DNA of 64,000 bases from an uncultured Duncaniella sp. (GCF_910578445.1 NZ_CAJTQC010000003.1:124001-188000), one strand, 5' to 3'; positions 16,917 through 26,917 are shown, numbered from the stretch's first letter. Notes: generated by a model from the sequence alone, not told the origin. A program made the numbers and translations.

Positions 16917-18269
16917 CTATTTCTGCGTTTGGGATTGTCCTGTGGCCGGTCCGGAGGTTGACGATGGAGTCTCGGTCTGAGGCGATGACGGTTGTGTGAG
17001 TGTCACGGTTGTCACGTCTGTACCTGACGGGTCATTGAACAGACGCAGGCCGAAATCAATTGCAGTGACGGCTACATGCTCGAACACCGCACTCTGGATG
17101 GCTTCGTAGGCCGTGAAATTGGTCGTTGCCGTGAAACACCATATTTGCAGCGGGATTCCCTCGCCGGTCGGAGGCATAAGTCTGACGAGTATCTGCTCGT
17201 CGCTGCGTATTGCCGGATTGTTGAGCAGCCATTGGCACATGTAGGCTCTGAACAGACCGAGATTTGTCTGGTTTGTGCCGTTGACAACCGCAAGGCCGGG
17301 GTTATAGTCTGGGTGGCCGAGGGAGTCAATCTTATTGATATATGCCTTGATGATAGGGTATTTCGTCACTATCTCTGAAATCATATCCTGAGTTGCGGGG
17401 ACAATGGTGTCGGAGTCAATGATTACGGAGCGGGCTATCTGGCGGCATCCGCTTTCGGTCATCCCGCGCCAGTTCTGGAAAGATGTCGAGACGAGGGTGT
17501 AGGGTGGCAGCGTCACTATAGTGTTGTCCCAGTTCTGGACCTTTACGGCTGTAAGACTCACGTCGACCACAATGCCGTTGGCGATTGTGGAGGGTACGAC
17601 AATCCAGTCGCCGACGCGGAGCATGTCGTTTTGCGAAAGCTGAAGCCCTGCCACGAGACCGAGTATGCTGTCCTTGAAAACGAGCATCAGCACTGCTGCA
17701 AACGCGCCAAGTCCGGTGAGGAGGTTGACAGGCGATTTATTGACCACGATTGATACGCAGACTATGATTGCTATAAACCATATTATGCCTACGACCGTGT
17801 CGAGGATGCCTCCGAGTGGCAGGTTCTTGCTGTTGCGTGTCTCGTCAAAGCGCAGCCAGATGAATTTCGTCACCGTGCAGATGGCACGGCAGACCACGGC
17901 TACTGTATATATCAGAAGTCCGCGCAACACTACAACGCGCAGTGCTGTCTCGGACGTGAATGCGAATGGCAGAAGTGCCAGCAACACGAGCGGAGGGATG
18001 ATGTGGCTGCACCGGCTGAGCACTTTGTGTTCGATAAGTTCCTTGCCGACAGTGCTGTGGCGCAGAAGCATGAATTTTCTTACTCCGTAGAGGACTAAGT
18101 TTCTGGTGGCCCATCCGATGAATAGTGCGAGGCAGACTATTATGGCCGCATAGATGATTTCCTCGGCAGTCTGGTCTTTTTCAAGCCCTACGGCGTCAAG
18201 CAGACGGTGGATATGGACAAGCAGCCATTGGGCGACCCGGTTGGAAGGGATTAGTGCGCTTAACAACAT
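16917..18269 (-). CDS. MscS-family mechanosensitive ion channel (YbdG-like)
   Basis: An inner-membrane channel of 450 residues that releases solutes on hypo-osmotic shock. About five hydrophobic helices occupy residues 35-205. The last is the Gly/Ala-rich pore helix LLTGLGAFAAVLMLVFKDSI, followed by the MscS beta domain (MLRVGDWIVVPSTIANGIVVDVSLTAVKVQNWDN). Length and C-terminal region fit the YbdG/MscM type better than small MscS. The last ~40 residues are a low-complexity Ser/Thr/Pro/Gln tail. Its stop codon is 8 bases from the stop of the convergent ATPase/DUF4435 gene, leaving no room for a terminator between them. Confidence 0.93.
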   Translation of the reverse strand: MLLSALIPSNRVAQWLLVHIHRLLDAVGLEKDQTAEEIIYAAIIVCLALFIGWATRNLVLYGVRKFMLLRHSTVGKELIEHKVLSRCSHIIPPLVLLALLPFAFTSETALRVVVLRGLLIYTVAVVCRAICTVTKFIWLRFDETRNSKNLPLGGILDTVVGIIWFIAIIVCVSIVVNKSPVNLLTGLGAFAAVLMLVFKDSILGLVAGLQLSQNDMLRVGDWIVVPSTIANGIVVDVSLTAVKVQNWDNTIVTLPPYTLVSTSFQNWRGMTESGCRQIARSVIIDSDTIVPATQDMISEIVTKYPIIKAYINKIDSLGHPDYNPGLAVVNGTNQTNLGLFRAYMCQWLLNNPAIRSDEQILVRLMPPTGEGIPLQIWCFTATTNFTAYEAIQSAVFEHVAVTAIDFGLRLFNDPSGTDVTTVTLTQPSSPQTETPSSTSGPATGQSQTQK

Positions 18270-18338
18270 AATTGACGACTTTATGTGGGTGGTTGAACGT
18301 GGGTGTATATTTCATTAACACTTAATTCACCGAGGCTG

Positions 18339-18370
18339 TTTGCTCGTTTGGCGAAAGCTTGTTAATTTTG
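18339..18370 (+). promoter_or_regulatory. Promoter of the 162-residue membrane protein gene
   Basis: TTTG at 18339-18342 and TAATTTTG at 18363-18370 are separated by 20 bases, a full Bacteroidota promoter. The -7 box ends only 6 bases before the ATG at 18377, so the transcript would be almost leaderless. Confidence 0.55.
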
Positions 18371-18376
18371 TGGGTC

Positions 18377-18865
18377 ATGGATTCGTTAGATACACTTTTC
18401 ATTATGCTTGCTGTGTTTGACAGCGTTGAATTTTATGTGATAGCAGCCGTTGTTGCCGCTGCCATTGTCGCTTTTTCTGCAAAGGGAGGGGAGCGCGGTC
18501 CTGCGCGTCAATATCTTCTTCCCGGGATGCTTACGCTTTCCGACACGCCCGATGTTCCTGCCATAGAATTTATCTGTTGCGACGACGGTACGGTCGTGCT
18601 CCGTCGCCACGGCATTGCGGGAATGACACGCAGCGGAGCGGTGAGCCTTGCTGTGGAGGTGCGCGGGTTTGACGTGACCGTCAGGGAGCGCACTGTCGCC
18701 GGTCGTCCCGGCGACATCGAGGTGGTCGACACCGCAACATTCATCTTCGACTTCATGGGAGCGGAGCGCTATTTCATAAGCTACACAGCCGAGGATGCCG
18801 GACTCTTCGCTGCCACCACTCTCCACAACCGCCCCGGCATCCGCACCCTCAAACCGATGCAGTGA
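18377..18865 (+). CDS. Small membrane-anchored protein of unknown function
   Basis: An unrecognised protein of 162 residues from the ATG at 18377. An in-frame TTG at 18359 overlaps the promoter and is not used here. One N-terminal membrane helix (about residues 8-35, FYVIAAVVAAAIVAF) is followed by a basic stretch and a beta-rich soluble domain of about 120 residues (ISYTAEDAGLFAAT near the end). The soluble part is likely cytoplasmic by the positive-inside rule. It stands alone: MscS is divergent on one side, and a terminator separates it from GH3 on the other. No catalytic motif can be recognised. Confidence 0.8.
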   Translation: MDSLDTLFIMLAVFDSVEFYVIAAVVAAAIVAFSAKGGERGPARQYLLPGMLTLSDTPDVPAIEFICCDDGTVVLRRHGIAGMTRSGAVSLAVEVRGFDVTVRERTVAGRPGDIEVVDTATFIFDFMGAERYFISYTAEDAGLFAATTLHNRPGIRTLKPMQ

Positions 18866-18951
18866 GGCTCGTAGACAGTTTTACGTAAGACGGATATATG
18901 CTCCATAGTAACTGTTTATATGATACATTTCTCCAAATTTTCAAAAAATAA

Positions 18952-18987
18952 AAAGCCGGAACGCTCAAAAATTAGCGTTCCGGCTTT
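18952..18987. terminator. Bidirectional terminator between small membrane protein and GH3
   Basis: A perfect 14-base GC-rich stem (18952-18965 with 18974-18987) with an 8-base loop. The stem ends in AAA/TTT and is preceded by an A-rich run, so it can stop transcription from either side. Confidence 0.9.
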
Positions 18988-19046
18988 GTTGTGGGGGGAT
19001 ATTGTAAATCAATATCGGGATTCTCAGTAGTGGAATCTATAGATTG

Positions 19047-21266
19047 TTATTTCAGTTCGAAGGGGACTGTGGCGCGGATATCGGTTGATGATGAGCCGAT
19101 GTAGGCGCGGAATTTGCCGGGCTCGGCAACCCATGATGCGGTTTTGTCGTCGTAGAATTTCAGAGCATCGGGGGTGATTGTGAAATTGACGGTTTTTTCT
19201 TCGCCGGGTGCGAGGTCAATTTTTTCGAAGCCTTTCAACTCTTTCAACGGTCGGAGGACAGAGGCTTTGTCGTCACCGATATAGAGCTGGACAGTCTCTT
19301 TGCCCTCACGGTCACCGGTGTTTCTGACAGGGATTGTGATGGTGAGCGATTCTCCCTCGTTGATGGCCTTGGCTGATGCGACGGGTTTGCCGTAGTCAAA
19401 TGACGTGTAGCTTAGACCGTGGCCGAACGGATAGCGCGCCGGAATCTTCTTGGTGTCGTGCCAGCGGTAGCCGACGAGGATGTCTTCGAGATATTCCTGA
19501 TTGATTGAGTCGCCGGGATAGGCGATTGCGCCGAAACTATGAGCACCGTTGTCCTCGAGTCGGACGGGGAAGGAGAATGGGAGCTTGCCCGACGGATTTA
19601 CCTTGCCGCTGATAACATTGGCGATTGACTTTCCGGCCATTGAACCGAGATACCATGCCTGCGCGATGGCCGGGACTTCCGATGCCCAAGGCATTTCGAC
19701 GGCGTTGCCGCTCAGGAGCAGTACGACGAGGTTGGGGTTGGCAGCGCGGAGCGCCTCGATAAGCTCAGGCTGTCCGAAGGGGAGGGCATAGCTCTCGCGG
19801 TCTCCTGCCTCACAGTCCTGAAGATGGTTTTTGTTGAGTCCGCCGACCATTATAACCACGTCGGCATCTTTGGCCATGGCCACGGCTTCGGCGCGCAGTG
19901 AATCCTGAACAGAGGCCGGAATCTGCTCGACATGGGAGTACATCGGCTTGCCGGCACGGTAGCCCTGAGCATATTTCACCTTGTCGCCATAGAGTGCGCG
20001 CAGCCCTGCGAGGGGAGTGAAGTTGTCCTTGACCTTCAGTTCCGACGAGCCACCGCCTTTCATGAGGTCGCGTGTGGCATTGTCTCCGACAACGAGTATC
20101 GACTTTACATCAGGGGAGAGTGGGAGGAGGGGATTTCCGCCTTTGACGACAGGCGAGTTCTTGAGAAGGACTATGGCCTCGTTGCCAATCTGCTCAGCCA
20201 CGGCATAATGCTCGGGTGAAGCTATAGAGCCGAGCGGCTTGTTGCGCTTCATGGCCGTGAGGAAGTTGAGGCGCAGCATGCGGCGCGCCTTGTCGTCGAG
20301 TGTCGACATCGGGACTTCGCCTTTTTCAAGCATTTCGAGATAAGGGCGTGCCATGTAATAGTCATCGGTCGTAAATTCCGATTCAGATGTCAGGCCGTTG
20401 GTGTACGATCCCATTTCGAGGTCAAGTCCGTAGAGCGCGGCTTCCTTTGTATCGTGCGCGCCACCCCAGTCAGTCATCACAACACCTTTGTAGCCCCAGT
20501 CTTCTTTGAGGATTTTGTTGAGTAGCATTTCATTGTGACACGCGTGCTGTCCACGGATTTTGTTATAAGCACCCATGATGGTCCAGCTGTCACCGTCTAT
20601 TACGGCACTCTTGAATGCAGGCAGATAGATTTCATGGAGCGCACGGTCGCTAAGGTTGACATTGATATGGCCGCGCCATATTTCCTGATTGTTGAGCGCG
20701 AAATGCTTCACACTCGCACCGACACCGTTCTGTTGCATACCCTTGATGTATGGCACGACGAGGACGGATGCAAGATAGGGGTCTTCGCCCATGTATTCGA
20801 AATTACGTCCGTTGAGTGGTGTACGGTAGATGTTGACACCCGGTCCGAGCATCACATCTTTCTCGCGATACAGAGCCTCTTCGCCCAGAGCGTTGCCATA
20901 TTCGAACGAAAGAGTCGGATTCCATGTCGCAGCCAGAGCTGTGAGAGCAGGGAATGCTGTAATCGAGTCGTTGGTCCGTCCTGAATATCCCCAGTCATTC
21001 CAGTTGATTTCCGCACGCACTCCGTGAGGACCGTCGCTCATCCACAAGTCGGGAATGCCGAGACGCGGGACACCGGGAGAGGAGAACTTTCCCTGTGCGT
21101 GTATCATATTAATCTTTTCCTGTGTGGTCATGCGAGCGAGAGCGTCTTCAATTCGCTGCTCCATCAGCAGACTTTCGTCCATATATGCGGGCAATTCCTT
21201 GGCCGCAAAGAGGCTCAGCCCCGAAAGCATCAGGGGGATTGAGAAAATGTAGCGGATAGGTTTCAT
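19047..21266 (-). CDS. GH3 beta-glucosidase
   Basis: A glycoside hydrolase family 3 exo-enzyme, 739 residues, with signal peptide MKPIRYIFSIPLMLSGLSLFAA, so periplasmic. Three parts are visible: the N-terminal TIM barrel (LGIPDLWMSDGPHGVR, VKHFALNNQEIWR), with the catalytic Asp in VVMTDWGGAHDT near residue 265; the alpha/beta domain (EAIVLLKNS...LLPLSP, ILVVGDNATRD, ADVVIMVGG); and the C-terminal fibronectin-like domain (VRNTGDREGKETVQLYI). Removal of beta-linked glucose from oligosaccharides is the likely activity, fitting the last step of xyloglucan breakdown; other beta-glycosides are possible. It is the third gene of the GH31-GH2-GH3 operon, 41 bases after GH2. Confidence 0.94.
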   Translation of the reverse strand: MKPIRYIFSIPLMLSGLSLFAAKELPAYMDESLLMEQRIEDALARMTTQEKINMIHAQGKFSSPGVPRLGIPDLWMSDGPHGVRAEINWNDWGYSGRTNDSITAFPALTALAATWNPTLSFEYGNALGEEALYREKDVMLGPGVNIYRTPLNGRNFEYMGEDPYLASVLVVPYIKGMQQNGVGASVKHFALNNQEIWRGHINVNLSDRALHEIYLPAFKSAVIDGDSWTIMGAYNKIRGQHACHNEMLLNKILKEDWGYKGVVMTDWGGAHDTKEAALYGLDLEMGSYTNGLTSESEFTTDDYYMARPYLEMLEKGEVPMSTLDDKARRMLRLNFLTAMKRNKPLGSIASPEHYAVAEQIGNEAIVLLKNSPVVKGGNPLLPLSPDVKSILVVGDNATRDLMKGGGSSELKVKDNFTPLAGLRALYGDKVKYAQGYRAGKPMYSHVEQIPASVQDSLRAEAVAMAKDADVVIMVGGLNKNHLQDCEAGDRESYALPFGQPELIEALRAANPNLVVLLLSGNAVEMPWASEVPAIAQAWYLGSMAGKSIANVISGKVNPSGKLPFSFPVRLEDNGAHSFGAIAYPGDSINQEYLEDILVGYRWHDTKKIPARYPFGHGLSYTSFDYGKPVASAKAINEGESLTITIPVRNTGDREGKETVQLYIGDDKASVLRPLKELKGFEKIDLAPGEEKTVNFTITPDALKFYDDKTASWVAEPGKFRAYIGSSSTDIRATVPFELK

Positions 21267-21307
21267 ATCTTTAATATGTTTGTTGCTATGATTGTTAATC
21301 AGTATGT

Positions 21308-23836
21308 TTAAAAGGCGTTGATGACGGTGGTGTAGGGCAGGAGACCGGTAGATGTCGCGCGGACTGTAGCCGGCCCTTGAGAGCCATCGTTGCGGACAAT
21401 CAGCATCGCTTTTCCGTAGAAAGCTTTGCGCTTGTCGTCCTTGAATCGTTCGAGTGATATTGGCGAGCCGTTATCGACACCTTCGTTGCGTCCCGAGCCA
21501 GAGACTTCAAATGTGACAAGATTATCGGCCCACGGACACAGGCGTCCATCTTTGTCAAGAATTTCGACGAGCACATAGCTGAGGTCGTTGCCGTCGGCCT
21601 TGATGGAACTGCGGTCAGGTGTCAGACGTATGCGGTAAGGTTCACCGGCGGTTTTGATTTCGTCGGTCGCGACAATCCGCCCGTCCTTTCTGCTTACGGC
21701 TTTCACAGTTCCGGGAGTGAAAGTCACACGCCATGAAGCGTGATACTTGCCCGGTTGAGGCGTACGCACGCCCTGTGACTCCCCGTTGACAAACAGTTCG
21801 ATTTCATCGGCATTGTTGTAGTATGCCCACATGTCGATTTCCTGACCATCTTCCCAGTTCCAGTGGGGGAACAGGTGGAGCACATTTTTGTCGGGCCTCC
21901 ACTGTGACTGATACATATAATATATGTCTTTCGGGATTCCGGCGAGGTCGACTATTCCGAAATATGAGCTGCGTGCAGGCCAGCCGAAAGGAGTCGGTTC
22001 GCCGAGATAGTCGAAACCGGTCCAGATGAATTGGCCTGAAATAAAATCTTTCCCGTTGACATGGCGCAGCGTTCCTTCATGTGAATTTCCCCAAGGGACA
22101 TGACAATTATCGTAGGAGGTGCAGGAGAATGAGGGGTCTTCAAATGGAATGTCCCATCGCTTTGGCCAGATGAACATGCTGTCGGAGGGCATGCGGTAGT
22201 AACCGCGGGTCATCAGCCCTGAAACGCTTTCGGTGATTATGAACGGTTTATTCGGAAACCATCCGGGGACGGAGTCAAACCAGTCGTCGTGATAATTATA
22301 GCCTATGATGTCGAGCGCACCTGAGCGGAAGAGGTGGTTTCCGGGGTCAGGCTCGTTGCATCCGGCTGTTACCGGGCGCGAAGGGTCAAGGCCGCGCACC
22401 ATGTCGGCAAGCTTTTTTGTCAGGAGTGAATTGACACTCATGCTGTCGTTTTCGGCTGCGAGCATTTCCTTGCCGTGGCCGAAATTCAGTATCAGATTGG
22501 CCTGTTCGAGAGACAGAGTGTCGGCCTTGGCATCGCTCCATTGTTCGAGCACCTCGTTTCCGATGCTCCACATGATGACCGATGGATGGTTGCGGTCGCG
22601 GCGCACAAGGTCGCTGAGATCCTTTTCGTGCCATTCGGGGAAATAGCGTGAATAGTCATGTGAAGTCTTTTTCTTGCGCCACATGTCGAAAGTCTCGTCC
22701 ATGACGAGTATGCCCATACGGTCGCAAAGGTCAAGCACCTCGGGTGCGGGAGGATTGTGCGACGCGCGATAGGCGTTAGCCCCCATTTCCTTAAGTATTT
22801 CGAGTTGGCGTTCGATGCCGCGCGTATTGACAGCAGCTCCAAGTGCCCCGAGATCGTGGTGCATGCAGACACCGTTGATTTTCATCGGTTTTCCGTTGAG
22901 TGAGAATCCTTTCTTCGGGTCAAAATTGAAATATCTTAGCCCTGTGGTGGTCTGATAGGTGTCGAGCAGCTCACCGGTCCGTGCATCGCTGACAAATGTC
23001 GTCAGTGTGTAGAGATAGGGGTCTTCCGTGCTCCAGAGATGAGGCGAGTTTATGTTGATGGCCGACTTTACCTCAGCATCGCGATGTTTTTTGTCGAGTC
23101 TGACTGTCTGTGCCGGGCTTTTGGCAATCATTTTGCCTGTCGCGTCGATGAGTGAGGTGTAGACGCTCACTTCTGTCGATTTTTTTGACTTGCTTACAAT
23201 TTCGGTGGAGATGTCGATTTTTGCTTCCGTGCCGGTCACGACGGGAGTGGTGACATGCTGTCCCCAAAGCGGGATATGGATGTCGGCGAGTGTGCGCATC
23301 CACACGTTGCGATAGATGCCGCAGCCGCTATACCAACGTGAATTTGGCTGTTCGGCATTGTCGACACGGACGGCAATCACATTTTCGCCATCCTGATTGA
23401 GCCACGGAGTGATGTCGTAGCTGAACGAGGCGTAGCCGTATGGACGTGTGCCGAGTTCGTGGCCGTTGACGAAAACGGTCGAGTTCATATATGCGCCGTC
23501 AAAATCTATAAAGATATTTTTTCCGCGTTGTTCGGGCGAGAGTGTGAAAGTCTTGCGATACCACCCGATTCCGCCGGGGAGAGCGCCACCGCCTGTGCCT
23601 GACGGATTGTCTTTGCTGAAGTCGCCTTCGATTGCCCAGTCGTGGGGGAGTGAAAGGCTTCGCCAAGAGGAATCGTCAAATTCAGGTTTCGCCATTTCAG
23701 GTGTGTCAGCGAGCATGAAGCGCCATCCGTCATTGAAGCTGAGCGCGCGCGAGTCGGCGGCGGAAGCGGAAAAAATGGCCGCCCCGCCAATCCAGACGAG
23801 GCAGGCCATTACAATCAAATTTACCTTAGATAACAT
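21308..23836 (-). CDS. GH2 beta-galactosidase
   Basis: A glycoside hydrolase family 2 enzyme of 842 residues with a signal peptide (cleavage near ASA-AD), so periplasmic. Order of domains: sugar-binding jelly roll (LSLPHDWAIEGDF, GIGWYRKTF), immunoglobulin-like domain, TIM barrel (GVCMHHDLGALGAAV), then C-terminal beta domains including a DUF4982-like part (ELFVNGESQG). The acid/base Glu lies in WSIGNEVLEQW (near 423) and the nucleophile Glu in FIITESVSG (near 535). Beta-galactosidase is the best call, and in a xyloglucan locus it would remove galactose from xylosyl side chains. It lies 65 bases after GH31 and 41 before GH3 in one operon. Confidence 0.93.
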   Translation of the reverse strand: MLSKVNLIVMACLVWIGGAAIFSASAADSRALSFNDGWRFMLADTPEMAKPEFDDSSWRSLSLPHDWAIEGDFSKDNPSGTGGGALPGGIGWYRKTFTLSPEQRGKNIFIDFDGAYMNSTVFVNGHELGTRPYGYASFSYDITPWLNQDGENVIAVRVDNAEQPNSRWYSGCGIYRNVWMRTLADIHIPLWGQHVTTPVVTGTEAKIDISTEIVSKSKKSTEVSVYTSLIDATGKMIAKSPAQTVRLDKKHRDAEVKSAININSPHLWSTEDPYLYTLTTFVSDARTGELLDTYQTTTGLRYFNFDPKKGFSLNGKPMKINGVCMHHDLGALGAAVNTRGIERQLEILKEMGANAYRASHNPPAPEVLDLCDRMGILVMDETFDMWRKKKTSHDYSRYFPEWHEKDLSDLVRRDRNHPSVIMWSIGNEVLEQWSDAKADTLSLEQANLILNFGHGKEMLAAENDSMSVNSLLTKKLADMVRGLDPSRPVTAGCNEPDPGNHLFRSGALDIIGYNYHDDWFDSVPGWFPNKPFIITESVSGLMTRGYYRMPSDSMFIWPKRWDIPFEDPSFSCTSYDNCHVPWGNSHEGTLRHVNGKDFISGQFIWTGFDYLGEPTPFGWPARSSYFGIVDLAGIPKDIYYMYQSQWRPDKNVLHLFPHWNWEDGQEIDMWAYYNNADEIELFVNGESQGVRTPQPGKYHASWRVTFTPGTVKAVSRKDGRIVATDEIKTAGEPYRIRLTPDRSSIKADGNDLSYVLVEILDKDGRLCPWADNLVTFEVSGSGRNEGVDNGSPISLERFKDDKRKAFYGKAMLIVRNDGSQGPATVRATSTGLLPYTTVINAF

Positions 23837-23901
23837 GACCTATTGTGAGTCAGTGACTAAAAATGGTATGAGGTTAGATATAGGTTTGAAAAAATGTGAA
23901 A

Positions 23902-26778
23902 TCAGAGTTTGACCGTTTTTGCAGTGCCGTTGTAGGCGACTTCCACACCTTTGTTTTCACGTCCATAGCCGACGGGATGGTCCTTGGAGACCTTTATGAT
24001 GTTGAAGCGACGGTTGCGGAGCATGCCGGGATACTGGCCTGCGCGTTCTCCGATTGTCAGTGTCTGCTTTTCGTCATTCCACTTGAAAGGAATGACAGCA
24101 TAATTACCCTTTTCATAGTTATAGTTGACATTTTCGTCTTCATACAGGACGAATTCACCGTCTTCTCCGGCATAGACATACAGATTGATTATGTCGGCCG
24201 GTTTTTCGTCGCTCCACTGGATGGCCGGGCCGAATGGAATTATTGAGCCGGAGCGTACGTAGAGCGGTATGCGTTCGTAGGGCGCTACGACATTCAGGCG
24301 CTGGCCTCCGTTGATTTCCTTGCCGGTGTAGAAGTCATACCAGTCAGAACCTTCGGGGAAGTAGACTTCGCGTGAAGTCGCACCGTAGGTGTAGACAGGC
24401 GCTACGAGGAAGGCCGGGCCGAACATGTACTGGTCGCCGATAGAACGTGTGGCCTTGTCGGAAGTGAAGTCCATCACCATCGGTCGCATGATAGTGTAGT
24501 CATTGAAATGGGTCATGCCTGCGAGCGAGTAGAGATATGGCATCATGTCGTAGCGCAGGTTGGTGTAGTAGACCACGGATTTATAGGCAGGATGATTTTC
24601 GGGGGCGATGTTGAAAATCTCACGATAAGGCCACTGTCCGTGTGCGCGGAACATCGGTGCAAACGCTCCGAACTGATACCAGCGTGTGTTGAGCTCACGC
24701 CATTCTTTCATGTCGGGAGTTTCCTTGCCTGTCTTGAGGTATTCCTTGGCTGCGGCCACATAACGGTCCTCGACACAGAATCCTCCTATGTCCATGCTCC
24801 ACCAAGGAATTCCTGATGTCGCAAAGTTGAGACCGGCAGAAATCTGCGCTTTCATATCTTCCCATCGTGTTGCGATGTCGCCGCTCCATGTCGCGGTCGA
24901 GTAGCGCTGCTGTCCGGCGAATCCGGAACGGGTCAGAAGGAATACGCGGTCTTCGTTCGTCTCACGCTGTCCGTTGTAGATGGCTTCAGCGTTCATGAGT
25001 CCGTAGGCGTTGAAATATTTGGTTGACGGGCCGAGAGCCGTCGGGGTGATGAGGTCTTTGCGATACTGGAGGTCGGTGCAGTCGCGGATGTTGGGTTCTG
25101 AAGCGTCCATCCACCAAGCGTCGATGCCTAAGGGCACATAATGGTCTTTCATCTGATTCCAGAACAGTTTACGTGCGCCGGGATCGTAGGCATCATAGAA
25201 TGAACCGAGATAGCCGGGGCCTACCCAGTCCTTGATGCTGTCCTGAACCGGAAGTTTATACATCCAGCCGTTTTTGTCGAATTCCTTGTAGTGCTCGGTT
25301 GTCACGTAGAATTTCGGCCATACCGAAATCATCACTCGTCCGTGCATGTCGTGGATAGAGTCGACCATGCCTTTGGGGTCGGGGAAACGGTCGAGGTCAA
25401 ACTCGTGGCTGCCCCATGAGTCCTGCTTCCAGTGAAGCCAGTCGATGACGATATTATCAATCGGAATGTTGCGTTTGCGGAATTCGGCGAGAGTGGATAG
25501 CACTTCTTCCTGAGTGTTATACTTTTCACGGCTCTGCCAGTAGCCCATGACCCATTTGGCCATGATGGGTGCTTTGCCTGTGAGGGTGCGGTAGCCGCTG
25601 ATGACGTCGTCCATATCTTCGCCATATATGAAGTAGTAGTCAATCTGGTCCTGCATTTCGCCCCACCAGCTCATGTCGAGCTGTTCCTTGTCATCGACCG
25701 GCGAGTAGACACGCAGACCGCAATAGGCCACAGCTCCGTTGGGTTTCCATTCGATTTTCAGAGGTACACGCTTACCTTTTTCAAGATTGACGGAAAATTT
25801 ATAGGAATTGGGATTCCATGCCGTGCGCCAGCGTTCGGGAACAACTTCCTTACCGTCAATGAAGACCGATATGTAACCTGAATAATAGAGGATGAATTTG
25901 AATTCGCCGCTTTCCGACGGTTCGATTTCACCTTCGTAGGTCACATGCGATCCATAGTAGTTGAAATCCTGTGGCAGATTCACCACATGCTTGAGTTCTT
26001 TGCGGATGAGGTGTTCGAAATAAATCGAATCCTCGCGCTGTATGATGGTCTGCTCCTCGGGCTTTGCAGGTACGTAAGTTCCGGTGAGAGCGCCTTCTTT
26101 TCCATCTTTATCATAGAGTTTGAACACCTGTCCAAGCTGTTTGTAAGGAGCAGGATTGCCAAAGCGGCAGAGAGAGTAGCTGTCCCAAAGGATGCCATAG
26201 TTGTCGGTGGAGACTACAAACGGTACGGATACTTTCGTGTTGTATTGGAAAAGCTCTTCGTTTAATCCTTTGTAGTTGAATTCATCGCTCTGATGCTGGC
26301 CGAGGCCATAGATGCCTTCTTCTTCGTTGAGCGATTCAAACACCTGACGGACCGAGTAGCCTTTTGTCCCCTCGACTTCAATCGGAGAGAATGTGCGGCC
26401 ACCTTCGGCTTCAGAGACAATAAGTTTACCGTTACGGTCGTAGAATTTGACATCGCCGGTGGACAGAGACACAGTGGCTGTGACGGCCGAAGTGACAACT
26501 GAGACAGTTGAGTCTGTTTCCGAGATGGTGTATTCTATATTTCCTTTTTGCGGGACAGTCACAAGACTGTTGTCAGGTGCGAATTTTTTGTCAGGAGTGG
26601 CCGAGACACGAATGATTTTATCATCCATTACCTGCAGACGTACTTTTCTGACTGAATTTTCACCGGTCGGTGTTACGTTGACGGTTATTCCGTGATCCGA
26701 TTTCTCATATTTTCCCGGACTACAGGCCATGGACATAATTCCGGCGAGAATCGAGGCGGATAAAACTCTTAGTTTCAT
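23902..26778 (-). CDS. GH31 alpha-xylosidase with PA14 insert (lipoprotein)
   Basis: A family 31 glycosidase of 958 residues. The signal peptide ends in MSMAC, so it is a lipoprotein. A PA14-type beta domain (HVTYEGEIEPSESGEFKFIL ... SVFIDGKEV) is inserted at about residues 275-365 between the N-terminal beta-sandwich and the barrel. That arrangement is known in GH31 alpha-xylosidases acting on xyloglucan oligosaccharides. The nucleophile Asp is in WWMDASEPN (near 557) and the acid/base Asp in WSGDIATRWEDM (near 632). Substrate assignment rests on the PA14 insert and the neighbours GH2, GH3 and GH5; alpha-glucosidase is the main alternative. It is the first gene of the minus-strand enzyme operon. 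Confidence 0.93.
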   Translation of the reverse strand: MKLRVLSASILAGIMSMACSPGKYEKSDHGITVNVTPTGENSVRKVRLQVMDDKIIRVSATPDKKFAPDNSLVTVPQKGNIEYTISETDSTVSVVTSAVTATVSLSTGDVKFYDRNGKLIVSEAEGGRTFSPIEVEGTKGYSVRQVFESLNEEEGIYGLGQHQSDEFNYKGLNEELFQYNTKVSVPFVVSTDNYGILWDSYSLCRFGNPAPYKQLGQVFKLYDKDGKEGALTGTYVPAKPEEQTIIQREDSIYFEHLIRKELKHVVNLPQDFNYYGSHVTYEGEIEPSESGEFKFILYYSGYISVFIDGKEVVPERWRTAWNPNSYKFSVNLEKGKRVPLKIEWKPNGAVAYCGLRVYSPVDDKEQLDMSWWGEMQDQIDYYFIYGEDMDDVISGYRTLTGKAPIMAKWVMGYWQSREKYNTQEEVLSTLAEFRKRNIPIDNIVIDWLHWKQDSWGSHEFDLDRFPDPKGMVDSIHDMHGRVMISVWPKFYVTTEHYKEFDKNGWMYKLPVQDSIKDWVGPGYLGSFYDAYDPGARKLFWNQMKDHYVPLGIDAWWMDASEPNIRDCTDLQYRKDLITPTALGPSTKYFNAYGLMNAEAIYNGQRETNEDRVFLLTRSGFAGQQRYSTATWSGDIATRWEDMKAQISAGLNFATSGIPWWSMDIGGFCVEDRYVAAAKEYLKTGKETPDMKEWRELNTRWYQFGAFAPMFRAHGQWPYREIFNIAPENHPAYKSVVYYTNLRYDMMPYLYSLAGMTHFNDYTIMRPMVMDFTSDKATRSIGDQYMFGPAFLVAPVYTYGATSREVYFPEGSDWYDFYTGKEINGGQRLNVVAPYERIPLYVRSGSIIPFGPAIQWSDEKPADIINLYVYAGEDGEFVLYEDENVNYNYEKGNYAVIPFKWNDEKQTLTIGERAGQYPGMLRNRRFNIIKVSKDHPVGYGRENKGVEVAYNGTAKTVKL

Positions 26779-26830
26779 AGGCTGGGAGTAGGTAGATGTT
26801 TTAAGGTGATGAGGGTGTTTTCGAATGATG

Positions 26831-26838
26831 CAAAGGTA
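26831..26838 (-). promoter_or_regulatory. -7 box of the GH31-GH2-GH3 operon promoter
   Basis: CAAAGGTA on the plus strand is TACCTTTG on the minus strand, a perfect -7 box giving a leader of about 45 bases. A -33 TTG is missing at the standard distance, as expected for a promoter that depends on an activator such as the adjacent hybrid regulator. Confidence 0.55.
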
Positions 26839-26917
26839 TGAATAACTCGTCTTTAAAAGCTGAAATTATGTTGACACCGCAGGTTGTAAATGATTTACGG
26901 ATGGTCGTAATGTTAAT

